This document shows positions 1 through 5,191 of a stretch of 5,191 nucleotides of DNA, piece by piece (within the stretch, counting starts at the first letter, position 1; each line of letters begins with the position of its first letter). The notes beneath the pieces were generated by a model. It was not told where the DNA came from, did not search any database, and saw only the letters and a list, made by a program, of their open reading frames with translations. A program made the translations under genes and the position numbers. Source of the DNA: Bacillota bacterium (GTDB lineage: Bacteria > Bacillota > Clostridia > Acetivibrionales > DSM-1351); assembly GCA_023436515.1 (NCBI GenBank), contig JAEZIV010000031.1:1-5191 (forward strand), read 5' to 3'.

Positions 1-962
1 TAGAGGTAAAAGACTTAAAGCAATATTTTAATATAAGAAATAGTCTCGGAGAAAAGTCCTCAGTTAAGGCAGTTGATCGTGTAACCTTTAATATTTATAA
101 GGGAGAAACCCTTGGACTGGTTGGCGAATCAGGATCGGGTAAGACTACTTTGGGCCGCTCTATTCTTCGAATTTATGAACCTACTGCCGGACAAATAAGG
201 TTCTCCGGAGTAGATATAACAACACTGACAAAGGGGAAGCTACTGCCTTACAGGAAAAAAATGCAGTATATTTTCCAGGATCCATACGCTTCTCTTGATC
301 CTCGTATGACTGTATCAGACATTGTCGGTGAAGCATTGGATATCCATAAGCTCGCTTCTTCAAAAAAGGATAGAGCTGATAAAATCAGAGAGCTATTAAA
401 GCTTGTAGGTCTCAATACAGAGCATGCTTCACGTTATCCACACGAATTCTCAGGCGGACAACGCCAAAGAATCGGTATTGCACGAGCTATAGCCGTTGAG
501 CCTGAATTCATTGTATGTGACGAGCCAGTCTCAGCGCTGGATGTTTCAATACGAGCACAGATAATAAATACCCTTGAAGAGATGCAGGAAAGGCTGGATC
601 TGACCTACCTTTTCATATCTCATGATCTGGGTGTAGTCAGACATACCTGTGACAGAGTCGGTGTAATGTATTTGGGCCATATTGTAGAGTTGGTTGAGTC
701 GGAGGAACTGTATAAAAATCCACTCCACCCATACACACAGGCTCTTCTTACAGCTATTCCCGAGCCTGATCCGGAGGTAGCCAAGAAGAGAAATAGGATT
801 ATTTTAAAGGGTGAAATTCCCTCACCGGTAAATCCCCCTTCAGGCTGCAAGTTCAGAACCAGATGTCCTTATGCACAGGATATTTGTGCCAAAGAGGTGC
901 CTCAGTTTAAGGATTATGGAAATGGTCATTATGTTGCTTGCCATTTTGCAGGCAAATTATGA
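1..962 (+). CDS. oppF: Oligopeptide ABC transporter, ATP-binding subunit OppF (5' end cut by the window)
   Basis: This cytoplasmic ATPase powers peptide import through an Opp/Dpp-type ABC transporter, normally paired with OppD on the OppB/OppC permease. The frame is open from base 3 and gives 319 visible residues ending in TGA at 960-962. Visible residues 1-9 (EVKDLKQYF) match the usual OppF N-terminus, so only a few residues are missing. The TTG at 150 lies just after the Walker A motif and is not the start. Motifs in visible numbering are Walker A GESGSGKT (41-48), the Q-loop in IFQDPYASLDP (90-100), the signature SGGQRQR (150-156), Walker B FIVCDEP (169-175) and the H-loop in FISHDLG (204-210). 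The C-terminal oligopeptide-transporter domain starts near NPLHPYTQALL (239-249) and carries cysteines 282, 288, 295 and 313. This tail separates OppD/OppF/DppD/DppF from other ABC ATPases. OppF is chosen over OppD on overall feel and on its position beside oppA; the D/F distinction is less certain than the family. Confidence 0.93.
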   Translation, partial: EVKDLKQYFNIRNSLGEKSSVKAVDRVTFNIYKGETLGLVGESGSGKTTLGRSILRIYEPTAGQIRFSGVDITTLTKGKLLPYRKKMQYIFQDPYASLDPRMTVSDIVGEALDIHKLASSKKDRADKIRELLKLVGLNTEHASRYPHEFSGGQRQRIGIARAIAVEPEFIVCDEPVSALDVSIRAQIINTLEEMQERLDLTYLFISHDLGVVRHTCDRVGVMYLGHIVELVESEELYKNPLHPYTQALLTAIPEPDPEVAKKRNRIILKGEIPSPVNPPSGCKFRTRCPYAQDICAKEVPQFKDYGNGHYVACHFAGKL

Positions 963-981
963 TATAGATAATTTTTTCATA

Positions 982-1066
982 TTACAATACGTTGTAAACC
1001 CTTCTATTCCTATGAGGTCGACATTGGTTAGAAGCCGGTTTTTCGTCTGAATTGTAATAGGAATAG
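982..1066. repeat. Set of overlapping inverted repeats in the oppF-oppA gap
   Basis: Three dyads lie here. (a) TTACAA (982-987) and TTGTAA (992-997) form a perfect 6-bp dyad with a 4-nt gap. (b) Bases 996-1005 pair with 1030-1034 and 1037-1041, a 10-bp stem with a CC bulge at 1035-1036; the downstream arm runs into five T (1039-1043), so it could act as a weak or leaky terminator behind oppF. (c) CTATTCCTAT (1004-1013) pairs perfectly with ATAGGAATAG (1057-1066). Stems (b) and (c) share bases 1004-1005 and cannot both form fully. Partial termination between an operon body and its binding-protein gene would fit the usual excess of binding protein over transporter, but that role is inferred. 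Confidence 0.5.
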
Positions 1067-1080
1067 TTAATTGTTAATAT
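1052..1080 (+). promoter_or_regulatory. Possible sigma-A-type promoter for oppA
   Basis: A -35-like TTGTAA (1052-1057) and a -10-like TAATAT (1075-1080) are separated by 17 nt. Each hexamer matches the consensus at 4 of 6 positions, so the call is weak in AT-rich DNA. Position supports it: it lies about 50 nt before the oppA start and downstream of the possible oppF hairpin. The -10 falls inside the loop of a perfect dyad, TTAATTGT (1067-1074) and ACAATTAA (1085-1092). oppA could instead be read only from the upstream opp promoter. Confidence 0.35.
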
Positions 1081-1092
1081 GGACACAATTAA
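1067..1092. repeat. 8-bp inverted repeat around the candidate oppA -10
   Basis: TTAATTGT (1067-1074) and ACAATTAA (1085-1092) are exact reverse complements with a 10-nt spacer. The spacer contains the candidate -10 hexamer. This is the geometry of a repressor operator, but the arms are AT-rich and could arise by chance. Confidence 0.4.
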
Positions 1093-1127
1093 TTTCAAAC
1101 ATATTTTAAATAATAGGGGGTAAAAAC

Positions 1128-2741
1128 ATGAAAAGAGTATTAGCACTTATAATTGCACTTGCAGCTCTTGTAACAGTATTTGCAGGCTGCGGAAGCTCTT
1201 CAAGCTCAAATAAGGCTATTAGTGCAACTATTGCATCTGAGCCAAAAACACTTGATCCGTCTCTTAACAATGCAGTTGACGGTGGTAACTATATTTTACA
1301 CACATTTGAAGGCTTGACCACTATAGGCAAGGATGGCAGCATTGTTGCTGGAACTGCTGAAAAGTGGGAAACAAGCGCTGACGGACTTGTATGGACATTC
1401 CATATCCGTAAGGATGCTAAATGGTCCGACGGTAAGGATGTAACTGCAAATGATTTCGTTTATTCCTGGAAAAGGACCGTTAATGCGGAAACAGCTGCTG
1501 ACTACGCATACTACATCTACTTCATAAAGAACGGTGAAGCAATCAACGCCGGCGAAGCTGATGTTGATACCTTGGGAGTTAAGGCACTTGATGAAAAGAC
1601 TCTTGAGGTAACTCTTGAAAACCCATGCCCATTCTTTACTGAAATAGTGGCTTTCCCTGCTCTTGTTCCACAGAGAGAGGACATCGTATCTGTCAATAAG
1701 GAGAAGTGGGCTCTTGATCCTTCTACTTATATTGGTAACGGTCCTTATAAGCTGGTTAGCTGGGAGCATGATTCAAAGATCACTTTAGAAAAGAATGATA
1801 ACTACTGGGGTAAGGATTCCATCATTGCTGAAAAGATCGAATGGTACCTTATGAATGACCAGAACGCTATTCTGAGTGCATTTAAAAATGGACAGGTTGC
1901 ATATGCAAAGAATATTCCAACAGATGAACTGTCTGCTGAAAAAGAAGCCGGTAATCTTAAGATATTCCCATTATTAGGAACATATTACCTTGACCTTGTA
2001 AGCAATAAGCCTCCGTTTGATAATGCAAAGGTAAGAAAGGCCTTCTCCTTGGCAATTGACCGTAACTACATTGTAGAAAAGGTTAAGAAGGGCGGAGAAA
2101 CTCCAGCATCAGGCTTCATACCTTACGGTATAGCTGATGTTAAGCAGGATCCTGATTTCCGTACAACAGCCGGTGACTATATCTCAACAAAGCCTGAGGA
2201 TTATGAAAAGAATGTAGCTGAAGCTAAGAAGCTTCTTGCTGAGGCAGGCTATCCTGATGGAAAGGGACTTCCAAAGATCTCCTTCGGTTTGAACTCTGGT
2301 TCAGGTCATGAGCCTGTAGCCGAAGCTATACAGCAGATGTGGAAGGAAAATCTCGGAGTTGAGGTAGAAGTTCTTGCTCAGGAATGGAATGTATTCCAGC
2401 AGTCAAGAAAAGACGGTGTTTACAATATAAATAGAAATGGTTGGCTCGGAGACTATATGGATCCATCAACCTTCATGGATATATTCACAACGGGTAACGG
2501 GCAGAATAATGCTATGTACAGCAATCCAAAATACGATGAGTTAATTTCTGCCGCAAGAAAAGAAACTGACGCTGCAAAACGTATTCAGTTATTCCATGAT
2601 GCTGAAAAGGTGCTTATGGATGACGCTGCAATAGCTCCAATATACTTCTACACAGAACCTGTAGTTATATCACCAAACCTACAGGGTGTAGTAAATACAA
2701 AGCTTGGTTTCGTACTCTTTAACTGGGCATCATTTAAGTAA
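1128..2741 (+). CDS. oppA: Oligopeptide ABC transporter substrate-binding lipoprotein OppA (SBP family 5)
   Basis: This 537-residue extracytoplasmic peptide-binding protein captures oligopeptides and delivers them to the OppBCDF transporter. Residues 1-21 are a lipoprotein signal peptide: basic MKR, a hydrophobic stretch to about residue 18, and a lipobox ending AGC with the acylated cysteine at 21. A serine-rich linker (GSSSSS) follows. The mature protein shows family-5 hallmarks: EPKTLDPSLNN (38-48), FEGLTT (60-65), WTFHIRKDAKWSDGKDVTA (89-107), GNGPYKLVSW (203-212), PFDNAKVRKAFSLAIDR (296-312) and GWLGDYMDP (438-446). The acidic residue in the last motif probably corresponds to the aspartate that holds the peptide amino group in enterobacterial OppA. 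Length is normal for the family. The ATG is preceded by AGGGGG (1115-1120) with 7 nt spacing, and the signal peptide begins exactly there. It follows oppF after 165 nt and is closed by a strong terminator, so it is the last gene of the unit. The exact substrate (oligo- or dipeptide) cannot be read from sequence. Confidence 0.95.
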   Translation: MKRVLALIIALAALVTVFAGCGSSSSSNKAISATIASEPKTLDPSLNNAVDGGNYILHTFEGLTTIGKDGSIVAGTAEKWETSADGLVWTFHIRKDAKWSDGKDVTANDFVYSWKRTVNAETAADYAYYIYFIKNGEAINAGEADVDTLGVKALDEKTLEVTLENPCPFFTEIVAFPALVPQREDIVSVNKEKWALDPSTYIGNGPYKLVSWEHDSKITLEKNDNYWGKDSIIAEKIEWYLMNDQNAILSAFKNGQVAYAKNIPTDELSAEKEAGNLKIFPLLGTYYLDLVSNKPPFDNAKVRKAFSLAIDRNYIVEKVKKGGETPASGFIPYGIADVKQDPDFRTTAGDYISTKPEDYEKNVAEAKKLLAEAGYPDGKGLPKISFGLNSGSGHEPVAEAIQQMWKENLGVEVEVLAQEWNVFQQSRKDGVYNINRNGWLGDYMDPSTFMDIFTTGNGQNNAMYSNPKYDELISAARKETDAAKRIQLFHDAEKVLMDDAAIAPIYFYTEPVVISPNLQGVVNTKLGFVLFNWASFK

Positions 2742-2761
2742 AAAAGATATAATGGACTACA

Positions 2762-2796
2762 AAAGCCCCTGAACTTTCAGTTCAGGGGCTTTGTTT
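2762..2796 (+). terminator. Rho-independent terminator of oppA, probably bidirectional
   Basis: Bases 2762-2775 and 2779-2792 are perfect reverse complements: a 14-bp stem with a GCCCCTGAAC core and a 3-nt loop (TTC). The right arm ends in CTTT and is followed by GTTT, a short interrupted T tract. The hairpin starts 20 nt after the oppA stop. Read on the minus strand it ends in CTTTTG, so it can also stop transcripts of the convergent ferritin gene. Confidence 0.9.
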
Positions 2797-2811
2797 ACCG
2801 CCGCGGTCTAA

Positions 2812-2924
2812 TGCAGCTTTAATGTCTGGCGATTGTTGATAAGTATTTCAAGACAATATCAACAATCATATTTATATATTGCTGTGACGGTTATAAAGTT
2901 CAATCGCCAGGCATTAAAGCTGCA
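2812..2924. repeat. 113-bp element with long inverted arms and a nested hairpin
   Basis: Bases 2812-2835 and 2901-2924 are reverse complements at 23 of 24 positions. The single exception (T2825 opposite G2911) would be a G-U pair in RNA. A second perfect dyad is nested inside: GATTGTTGAT (2831-2840) with ATCAACAATC (2858-2867). Bases 2831-2835 belong to both dyads, so the stems compete. The interior has no open reading frame of note, and neither edge shows an obvious T tract or target-site duplication. It lies between the ends of two convergent genes, 16 nt after the oppA hairpin and 45 nt beyond the ferritin stop. It may be a MITE-like repeat, a structured 3'-UTR of the ferritin mRNA, or a small structured RNA; sequence alone does not decide. 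Confidence 0.7.
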
Positions 2925-2969
2925 AAAGCACCGAGTATCCTAAATATTATTACTTATTGGTCAGAAGAG

Positions 2970-3488
2970 TTACGGGGCATCAGTAGCTGCAGGTGGAGTA
3001 TATACTCTCTGTGCCATCTCTGCATCCAGCATTAAAATTCCGTTTGGATCATCCTTTATTAGTCTGAGCTTATTCAAATACTTTTCCATTGTTGCTTCTT
3101 CTTCAACCTGTTCTGTTACAAACCATTGGAGAAAAGCATTTGTAGCATGGTCTCTTTCGTCTATTGCCGCATTAACTATATTGTAAATAGAGTGGGTTAC
3201 AAACTGCTCATGACCGAGGGTTAATGCAAATATTTCCTCTGCAGACTCAAAATTTGACTCAGGAGCATTGATCTGCAGCAGCTTTACCTCTCCACCCTTT
3301 TGATTTACATAGTCAAAAAATTTCATTGCATGGTCGCGTTCTTCCTGTACCTGAATCCTAAAAAAGTTTGCAAACCCATCAAGATTGAGGCTAGAGAAAT
3401 AAGCTTCCATTCCCAAATATAAATATGCCGAGTAAAACTCTTTTTGTATCTGTTCATTAATCAAAGTGTTAATTTTTTCGCTAAGCAT
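2970..3488 (-). CDS. ftnA: Bacterial non-haem ferritin (FtnA-type iron storage protein)
   Basis: This 172-residue ferritin oxidises Fe(II) and stores it as a ferric mineral, in this family inside a 24-subunit cytoplasmic shell. It has the four-helix ferritin fold pattern over about residues 1-155, plus a short proline/alanine-rich tail (TPPAATDAP). The ferroxidase residues sit at the same numbers as in E. coli FtnA: E17, Y24, E50, H53, E94 and Q127, with E49, E126, E129 and E130 as third-site candidates. There is no haem-ligand methionine at the bacterioferritin position that I can identify, and no Dps-type layout. An upstream in-frame ATG at 3498-3500 overlaps the GGAGG ribosome site (3494-3498), so the start is placed at 3486-3488 (MLSEKINTLI), which also matches family N-termini. 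The gene stands alone, convergent with oppA and divergent from dnaD. Confidence 0.95.
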   Translation of the reverse strand: MLSEKINTLINEQIQKEFYSAYLYLGMEAYFSSLNLDGFANFFRIQVQEERDHAMKFFDYVNQKGGEVKLLQINAPESNFESAEEIFALTLGHEQFVTHSIYNIVNAAIDERDHATNAFLQWFVTEQVEEEATMEKYLNKLRLIKDDPNGILMLDAEMAQRVYTPPAATDAP

Positions 3489-3492
3489 GTAT

Positions 3493-3498
3493 ACCTCC
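3493..3498 (-). promoter_or_regulatory. Ribosome binding site that fixes the ferritin start
   Basis: On the minus strand GGAGGT (3498 down to 3493) precedes the ATG at 3488-3486. There are 5 nt between GGAGG and the ATG. The in-frame ATG four codons further upstream shares bases with this site and has no good ribosome site of its own, so the downstream ATG is preferred. Confidence 0.8.
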
Positions 3499-3515
3499 AT
3501 TAAATTTACAAATGT

Positions 3516-3545
3516 ATTATGATATAGTTATACCCCCCATGACAA
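3516..3545 (-). promoter_or_regulatory. Candidate promoter of the ferritin gene
   Basis: Reading the minus strand, TTGTCA (3545-3540, 5 of 6 to TTGACA) is followed after 18 nt by CATAAT (3521-3516, 5 of 6 to TATAAT). The start point would be near 3509, giving a leader of about 20 nt before the ATG at 3488. The spacer contains six consecutive G (3538-3533). A TATAAC at about 3532-3527 is an alternative -10 but has no matching -35. Confidence 0.55.
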
Positions 3546-3557
3546 AAATTAAAACAC

Positions 3558-3580
3558 ATAGAAATTGAAAATATTTCTAT
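3558..3580. repeat. 8-bp inverted repeat upstream of the ferritin promoter
   Basis: ATAGAAAT (3558-3565) and ATTTCTAT (3573-3580) are exact reverse complements with a 7-nt spacer. The dyad lies about 13 nt beyond the candidate ferritin -35, where an activator or repressor could bind. The AT-rich composition makes a chance match possible. Confidence 0.4.
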
Positions 3581-3636
3581 TTGCTCATGCATTTCAAAGG
3601 GTTCCCACTACCTAACACCATTATATCATCCAATGC

Positions 3637-3655
3637 TGCAATATTTAATATTGCA
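3637..3655. promoter_or_regulatory. Perfect 19-bp palindrome in the ferritin-dnaD divergent region (possible operator)
   Basis: TGCAATATTTAATATTGCA is a perfect 9-1-9 palindrome centred on T3646. A one-base loop makes it a poor RNA hairpin but a good site for a dimeric DNA-binding protein. It lies about 34 nt before the candidate dnaD extended -10 and about 90 nt upstream of the candidate ferritin -35. The 9-1-9 layout is shared with Fur boxes, but only about 4 of 9 bases per half agree with the Fur consensus, so no regulator is named. Confidence 0.5.
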
Positions 3656-3685
3656 TGACAAATTAAATAATATTCCCTTGATCTA

Positions 3686-3694
3686 TGTTATAAT
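3686..3694 (+). promoter_or_regulatory. Candidate extended -10 promoter for dnaD
   Basis: TGTTATAAT contains a perfect TATAAT (3689-3694) with the extended TGn element directly before it. No good -35 is found 16-18 nt upstream, which extended -10 promoters can tolerate. Transcription would start near 3701, leaving a leader of about 70 nt before the ATG at 3774. No terminator-like hairpin or riboswitch is visible in that leader. Confidence 0.55.
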
Positions 3695-3773
3695 ATATGT
3701 GTTATGACTTTAATTCAGAAGCTGTAAACAGACAAGAATTTTTATAAATGAAAGTAAATTGGGGAGTTATTAG

Positions 3774-4775
3774 ATGTATTTTGAAGATTTCAAATCGCTT
3801 TTATATTCTGATACTGCAGTCTCAGATATTTTTATCAGTCAGTATATGCCCTCCATGGATGCCAAAGCTGTGAAGGTTTATCTTTACATGCTCTTTTTAT
3901 GCAAGCATAGCAAAAAGGCAACCACCGATGAGATGGCAAAAACCCTCAACTTGTCGCTAGAGGAGGTTAAAGCCGCATTTACTGAGCTTGACAATCTTGA
4001 AATTATTAGTTGGGTTGAAGACAAGGTACAAATCACCGATCTCAAGGATACCGAGACTAAGCGTATTTATCGCTTAAAGGCAGTTTCTACTCCTGAGCAG
4101 GCCAACAATAATTTTGAAAAGAATAAGAGCAGAAATAATACTCTCTCAGCAATTAATTCAAAATTTTTTCAAGGCCTTATGCCTCCAAACTGGTATCTTA
4201 CAATTGATAACTGGTTTACAATATATAAATTTGACGAGGACGTTATGTACACTCTCTTCAAATACTGTCATGACAATAACACCTTTCATAAAAGTTACAT
4301 AGAAGCAGTTGCTTCAAATTGGCACCGTCGTGGTATTCACAATTTCTTTGATCTTGAAAAGCATTTTGAAGAGATGTCTCAGGTAAGAGGAGTAAAGGGT
4401 ACTATTATTAAGAAGCTCAGGCTGCGAAGAGCTCTCACTGAGTATGAAAATGAGTTTGTAGAAAAATGGGTCATAGACTATAAGTACGATATGGATGTTA
4501 TAGAGATAGCCTTAAAGAAGACTGTGGGAAAGACCAACCCCGATTTTAGATTTCTTAATAATGTACTTACAAAATGGCATGATCTTGGTCTTTTAAATGC
4601 GCAGGAAATCTCAGGCTATGAAAGTACTATGAATAGCCAGTCCAAGAGCAATCAGAATGCTCAGTCAAATCAAAAGCAGCTCCCCAAGGATTCTCAAAGA
4701 GATAATTTTGAGCAAAGGAAGTATGGGGAGGATTATTTTGATAACTTTTTTACCAACACCACTAAAACCTCGTAA
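3774..4775 (+). CDS. dnaD: DnaD-domain replication initiation / primosome protein
   Basis: This 333-residue protein resembles the DnaD/DnaB primosome proteins of Firmicutes, which bind DNA and help recruit the replicative helicase during initiation or restart. About residues 28-104 look like an N-terminal winged-helix domain (helices from KAVKVYLYMLFLC, TTDEMAKTLNL and SLEEVKAAFTELDNL, then a KVQITD wing). Two DnaD/DnaB2 domains follow, about 130-205 and 215-285. Each has the family motif YxxxIxxxW in variant form: Y175, V179, W183 and F260, V264, W268. Both are followed by basic or polar residues (HRRG, HDLG). A Q/N/S-rich linker (about 286-310) precedes a short aromatic C-terminal tail (YGEDYFDNFF). 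The tandem-domain layout is closer to clostridial DnaD/phage-type proteins than to the shorter B. subtilis DnaD. GGGGAG (3761-3766) lies 7 nt before the ATG. The DnaC-like gene begins 45 nt later on the same strand, which supports a helicase-loading role. Confidence 0.88.
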   Translation: MYFEDFKSLLYSDTAVSDIFISQYMPSMDAKAVKVYLYMLFLCKHSKKATTDEMAKTLNLSLEEVKAAFTELDNLEIISWVEDKVQITDLKDTETKRIYRLKAVSTPEQANNNFEKNKSRNNTLSAINSKFFQGLMPPNWYLTIDNWFTIYKFDEDVMYTLFKYCHDNNTFHKSYIEAVASNWHRRGIHNFFDLEKHFEEMSQVRGVKGTIIKKLRLRRALTEYENEFVEKWVIDYKYDMDVIEIALKKTVGKTNPDFRFLNNVLTKWHDLGLLNAQEISGYESTMNSQSKSNQNAQSNQKQLPKDSQRDNFEQRKYGEDYFDNFFTNTTKTS

Positions 4776-4820
4776 TGGTATTTTATTAAGTCTATAAATA
4801 GAAATAACTGTGGAGTTTAT

Positions 4821-5191
4821 ATGAACAGAGATATTCATAATATGATTGCAAGAGAATATGAAAGAAGGCGAAAGCTGTCCTCTGATCAGGCTGAACGCCG
4901 TAAGACTGAGGTTTATGAAAAACACCCCAGATTAATAGAAATTGATAACCAGATAGCCTTTATGGGAATTAAGTACAACCGAATGATTCTCACTGCCGCC
5001 GGTACTTCCTCTGATCTCTTGAGAGAGCTTGAGCAGCAGTTGGCCTTGCTTTCAGAGGAAAAGAGAAGAATTCTGGTAAGTAATAACATAAGCCCGGACT
5101 TTGACAAGCCGGATCATTTATGTAATAAATGCAGTGATACCGGCTACATAACCGATGCTTCAGGGTCTTACCGCTGCTCCTGCTATAAGCA
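4821..5191 (+). CDS. dnaC: DnaC/DnaI-type helicase loader, N-terminal part (3' end cut by the window)
   Basis: The frame is open from ATG 4821 to the window edge, giving 123 complete residues plus two bases. The protein probably loads the replicative helicase, with DnaD as partner. Only the N-terminal region is visible; the AAA+ ATPase with its Walker motifs should follow to the right and is not seen here. Residues 1-45 are charged and helical (REYERRRKLSSDQAERRKTE). Residues about 65-87 could form a short coiled coil (LLRELEQQLALLSEEKRR). They are followed by a four-cysteine motif: C101, C104, C119 and C121 (CNKCSDTGYI, then RCSCYK), a probable zinc site. A CxxCxDTG motif ahead of the ATPase is typical of Firmicutes DnaC/DnaI-like proteins. 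GGAG (4812-4815) lies 5 nt before the ATG. The gene follows dnaD after 45 nt with no terminator between them, so the two are likely cotranscribed. Confidence 0.85.
   Translation, partial: MNRDIHNMIAREYERRRKLSSDQAERRKTEVYEKHPRLIEIDNQIAFMGIKYNRMILTAAGTSSDLLRELEQQLALLSEEKRRILVSNNISPDFDKPDHLCNKCSDTGYITDASGSYRCSCYK

Noticed and set aside
150..152. TTG at 150 as the start of the ATPase gene
   Set aside because: The same frame is open upstream and encodes the complete Walker A motif and the usual OppF N-terminus, so the gene begins left of the window.
1091..1107. CodY-like box upstream of oppA
   Set aside because: AATTTCAAACATATT matches AATTTTCWGAAAATT at only about 9 of 15 positions, mostly AT background, so it is not a credible site.
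1296..1769. A 157-codon open frame on the minus strand inside oppA
   Set aside because: It lies wholly antisense to a well-supported gene, its translation shows no family motif, and it has no convincing ribosome site. It is a shadow of oppA codon usage.
2812..2924. The long inverted repeat as a simple rho-independent terminator
   Set aside because: Neither arm is followed by a T tract, and the 65-nt interior is far too large for a terminator loop. The oppA terminator is a separate hairpin at 2762-2792.
3498..3500. Upstream in-frame ATG as the ferritin start
   Set aside because: It overlaps the GGAGG ribosome site of the next ATG, and the extra four residues are not expected for the family. 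Starting at 3488 also aligns the ferroxidase residues with E. coli FtnA numbering.
3637..3655. The 19-bp palindrome as a Fur or PerR box
   Set aside because: The symmetry fits a Fur-like layout, but too few bases agree with the Fur consensus, and the PerR pattern (TTATAATnATTATAA) does not match. Naming a regulator would be unsupported.
4665..5107. Minus-strand open frames of 86 and 64 codons near the right end
   Set aside because: They are antisense to the end of dnaD and to the DnaC-like gene, which has a good ribosome site and a recognisable CxxCxDTG motif. Their translations have no recognisable features.

Overview
The window looks like chromosomal DNA from an anaerobic, low-GC Gram-positive bacterium of the Clostridia, possibly close to the Ruminiclostridium / Clostridium cellulolyticum group. 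The evidence is AT-rich intergenic DNA, strong Shine-Dalgarno sequences (AGGGGG, GGAGG, GGGGAG), a lipoprotein-type OppA, and a DnaD-like gene followed directly by a DnaC/DnaI-like gene, a pairing typical of Firmicutes. The species is an inference from style; no marker gene is present.

Layout, left to right: (1) 1-962 (+), the ATPase subunit OppF of an oligopeptide ABC importer, lacking only its first few residues at the window edge. (2) 963-1127, a short gap dense in inverted repeats, with a possible promoter. (3) 1128-2741 (+), the matching lipid-anchored solute-binding protein OppA. (4) 2742-2969, a strong rho-independent hairpin followed by a 113-bp element with 24-bp nearly perfect inverted arms. 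(5) 2970-3488 (-), a bacterial non-haem ferritin with all ferroxidase-centre residues. (6) 3489-3773, a divergent promoter region with two perfect dyads. (7) 3774-4775 (+), a DnaD-domain replication initiation protein. (8) 4821 to the right edge (+), the N-terminal part of a DnaC/DnaI-type helicase loader with a four-cysteine probable zinc site.

Three functional units are present. OppF and OppA are the end of a peptide-uptake operon whose permease genes (and probably oppD) should lie to the left. Ferritin is a single-gene unit for iron storage, convergent with oppA and divergent from dnaD. DnaD and the DnaC-like protein form a two-gene primosome/helicase-loading unit that runs out of the window.

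All genes are ordinary members of known families, and I see no new multi-gene system. The parts worth a second look are non-coding: the long inverted-repeat element at 2812-2924, the perfect 19-bp palindrome at 3637-3655 between ferritin and dnaD, and the overlapping, mutually exclusive dyads in the oppF-oppA gap.
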